Assembly (NCBI GenBank): GCA_040756055.1
Contig: JBFLZR010000004.1
Span: 248,001 to 312,000 of the forward strand
DNA: 64,000 nucleotides
Reading direction: 5' to 3'
From: Candidatus Zixiibacteriota bacterium
GTDB taxonomy: Bacteria; Zixibacteria; MSB-5A5; GN15; FEB-12
Under the pieces are notes generated by a model. The model was given only the letters and a program-made list of their open reading frames with translations. It did no database searches and was not told the origin of the DNA. The translations under genes were made by a program, and so were the position numbers. Numbering within the stretch: position 1 is the first letter of the stretch; each line of letters opens with the position of its first letter. This document shows, piece after piece, positions 62,287 to 64,000 of this stretch.

Positions 62287-63575
62287 AGTTCTATCCTATC
62301 ATATTGAATGCTCATTTTGATCAGCTGCACCAGCGGCCGGTGAGCGGGGCATACATAAGTGCAGAGACCACAGGCGTTGCAGGCTTCGGGATGAAACGTT
62401 TTCGACTCAGCCAGAAGACCGTGCTCAACATAGCGGCCGATAAGGTGAACCTGCAGCCGCACCGGACAGGCCCGCGTACACCTGCCGCAATTTATGCACG
62501 TCAGGTTGACTTCCTCGGGAATGGCCTCTCGCGGCACCAGGTATATTCCATGACTCGATTTCGTCAGCGGGGTTTCATCGGTAAACTGGGCATTGCCCTT
62601 CATCGGGCCGCCGACAACTATCCTGCCATAGGAATTGCCGTTGGTACCGACTCCCGCTAAAACAGACTTAATGGTCGTGCCAACCGGAAACGCTACCGTC
62701 ACTGGCGCCTGTCCATCACCCGACGACACCGTGAGATGTTTGGTCACGAACGGCCCGACACCATCAAGAGCATCCACCATACTCAACAGATACTCAGCCG
62801 AAACAACGGCTATTCCCTTTTTGCGATAGGGTTCCGTATTGGGAACATCGATCCCGGTGATCTTCGGCACCACGAGCCGCTCGATGCGATCTTTGTACTC
62901 ATCGGAGAGCACCACGACCTTAAGCTGACTACCGAACAGCTTTTTCGCCCAGCTTTCCAGCCGACGGGGCACTGTCAGCCACTTCTGAGCCTTCGGAGCC
63001 AGATTGCCAAGCCGATTGAGCCCCTTGAGAACCTTTTCCGCCTGCCGCTGAAGGAGAATTTCGAAGATAAAAACGGATGGTTCCTCGTTCACTCCCTTGA
63101 TGATGATATGCTGGACATCGGGAAAATCGCCCACATCCTCTTCCTGATGGAACCGTCCCGGCAAAGTCCACGGAGAGACAACCCCCGCCGCTTTGAGACG
63201 CTGAAGCCTGGTAGCCGACTGATACTGGACACCGTACTGTTCGAAAAGGTCATCCATCGTCCAGGCCGGCTCGTCGTTTCGGTCGATGACGACTGCCGGG
63301 ACGTTGAAACTGCGAGCGGTCCAGATCGGCTTAATTTCTCTGACCGTGCCGCTTACGGATGCGTGGACACAGTTGCCGAGCGCCGACTTGCCTATAATCT
63401 GGTTTTTTCGGACTTTTGTACCCGCCTTGACCAGCGGCTTGTAAAGAACCTGTCCCGGGTATTCCAGCGGAATGATAACATACTCGGGCTCCAGCATGCG
63501 GGCAACAGTGTCCTCGAACCCGGTCATTCTCGGTACATGAGCAAAGGGTCTCAATATGGTGCTAAGGAAATCCAT
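62283..63575 (-). CDS. rnfC: Rnf complex subunit RnfC, divergent flavin/NADH region
   Basis: 430 residues. An N-terminal barrel-sandwich part (PLEYPGQVLYKPLVKAGTKV) is followed by the region that normally carries the GGAGFPTHVK-type FMN/NADH loop. Here it reads LKAAGVVSPWTLPGRF, and the later NGAECEPY-type segment is KGVNEEPSVF. An SLBB-like part follows (VTVAFPVGTTIKSVLAGVGT). Two intact [4Fe-4S] sites end the protein (CINCGRCTRACP; CNACGLCTYVCP). I chose the ATG at 63575; a TTG five codons earlier abuts the ribosome-like site. It begins 22 bases after the cytochrome gene. Confidence 0.9.
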   Translation of the reverse strand: MDFLSTILRPFAHVPRMTGFEDTVARMLEPEYVIIPLEYPGQVLYKPLVKAGTKVRKNQIIGKSALGNCVHASVSGTVREIKPIWTARSFNVPAVVIDRNDEPAWTMDDLFEQYGVQYQSATRLQRLKAAGVVSPWTLPGRFHQEEDVGDFPDVQHIIIKGVNEEPSVFIFEILLQRQAEKVLKGLNRLGNLAPKAQKWLTVPRRLESWAKKLFGSQLKVVVLSDEYKDRIERLVVPKITGIDVPNTEPYRKKGIAVVSAEYLLSMVDALDGVGPFVTKHLTVSSGDGQAPVTVAFPVGTTIKSVLAGVGTNGNSYGRIVVGGPMKGNAQFTDETPLTKSSHGIYLVPREAIPEEVNLTCINCGRCTRACPVRLQVHLIGRYVEHGLLAESKTFHPEACNACGLCTYVCPAHRPLVQLIKMSIQYDRIEL

Positions 63576-63596
63576 TGAAGACTCAATCAATCCTTA

Positions 63597-64000
63597 TCAT
63601 TTCAGGTGGCACACGTTACAACGCGAATTGCCGTTTTCATCGACAAACAATTTCGGATTTTCACGGGCATGGCAGCGGTCACACTGCTCGTGGTAAACAT
63701 CGGCCGCTGACCTAACCACATGGCAGGCATCGCAAGTATGCCCCTCAATAGCCAGCATCTCGTCATGAGTGATTGTGTCCTCGGTATACTCATCGCTGTG
63801 ACATTCCGGGCAGGCCACGATGCGGTTTTCTTCGTCCTGTGTTTTGGGGTGACACTCCCGGCAATTCTGGATAGGCATCGATTCATCCTTGAGATGGCAC
63901 AACCCGCACTCGTGCGACTCAATCGCCATCAGGTCCGCGTGGTCAAAATCCTTGGCGTCGAAATCTTCCCCGTGGCATTCGCTGCAATCGCGCTCGACAT
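63597..64000 (-). CDS. Multihaem cytochrome c (3' part)
   Basis: The frame is open to the window edge, so the protein continues upstream. The visible 134 residues hold seven CxxCH haem sites: CSECH, CGLCH, CRECH, CPECH, CDACH, CDRCH and CNVCH, spaced like cytochrome c3/c7-type chains. It is presumably periplasmic; the signal peptide would be outside the window. It is the gene before rnfC, separated by 21 bases, the same order as the multihaem cytochrome-rnf operons known from Desulfovibrio and, in principle, Methanosarcina. Confidence 0.93.
   Translation of the reverse strand, partial: VERDCSECHGEDFDAKDFDHADLMAIESHECGLCHLKDESMPIQNCRECHPKTQDEENRIVACPECHSDEYTEDTITHDEMLAIEGHTCDACHVVRSAADVYHEQCDRCHARENPKLFVDENGNSRCNVCHLK

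Overview
The window looks like a chromosome segment of a Gram-negative, flagellated bacterium of the FCB type. My best guess is a Zixibacteria-like lineage, but this is inferred from protein style and not from any rRNA. The support is SurA-type chaperones, BamA-like and PorV-like outer-membrane proteins, many Cys-anchored lipoproteins, a C-terminal sorting tail of the type IX secretion kind (NYPNPFNPST), a dockerin on a gingipain-like peptidase, and secreted FG-GAP and YCF48 beta-propellers. Most genes lie on the minus strand in tight operons with ATGA, GTGA or TTGA overlaps. GTG and TTG starts are common.

Layout. (1) 1-7278, minus: a flagellar operon motE-fliK-flgD-(TIGR02530-type protein)-flgE-flbD-fliL-fliM-fliN (cut by the window edge), driven by a full-consensus sigma-54 promoter at 7331-7347. 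(2) 7520-13400: mtaB, a GNAT/methyltransferase pair, endonuclease IV, two tandem DUF433-like/HTH regulators and a RidA-family protein. (3) 13507-26487: an FG-GAP lipoprotein, DUF2892 protein, aldehyde dehydrogenase, an SppA fused to a barrel-like domain, DUF4097 protein, SpoU methyltransferase, patatin/BamA protein, a haem lipoprotein and a PorV-like protein. (4) 26553-29270: a secreted heavy-metal-associated protein divergent from an arsR-acr3-arsC operon. (5) 29281-36740: a VWA/MoxR ATPase pair, an operon of two parvulin chaperones plus an S4 protein, and HPr kinase. (6) 36853-41398: a two-PDZ protein, a barrel-like protein and a C25 peptidase with dockerin. (7) 41494-44704: a tRNA-Asn gene, five tRNA-Asn-derived repeats carrying a small GC-rich hairpin, and AT-richer accessory genes. 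(8) 45037-46561: cysK-cysE. (9) 46841-57285: small secreted proteins, propellers, an M28 peptidase and an epimerase fusion. (10) 57372-64000: multihaem cytochrome c-rnfC-D-G-E-A-B.

The two most interesting parts are the Rnf operon and the tRNA-Asn repeat region. RnfB is fused to a GltD-like NAD(P)H oxidoreductase. RnfC lacks the usual glycine-rich flavin/NADH motif, RnfD has Glu where the flavinylated Thr is expected, and a multihaem cytochrome heads the operon. This suggests an ion-pumping complex wired differently from textbook Rnf. In the tRNA-Asn region a palindromic module repeatedly replaces tRNA arms in partial tRNA copies lying in both orientations.
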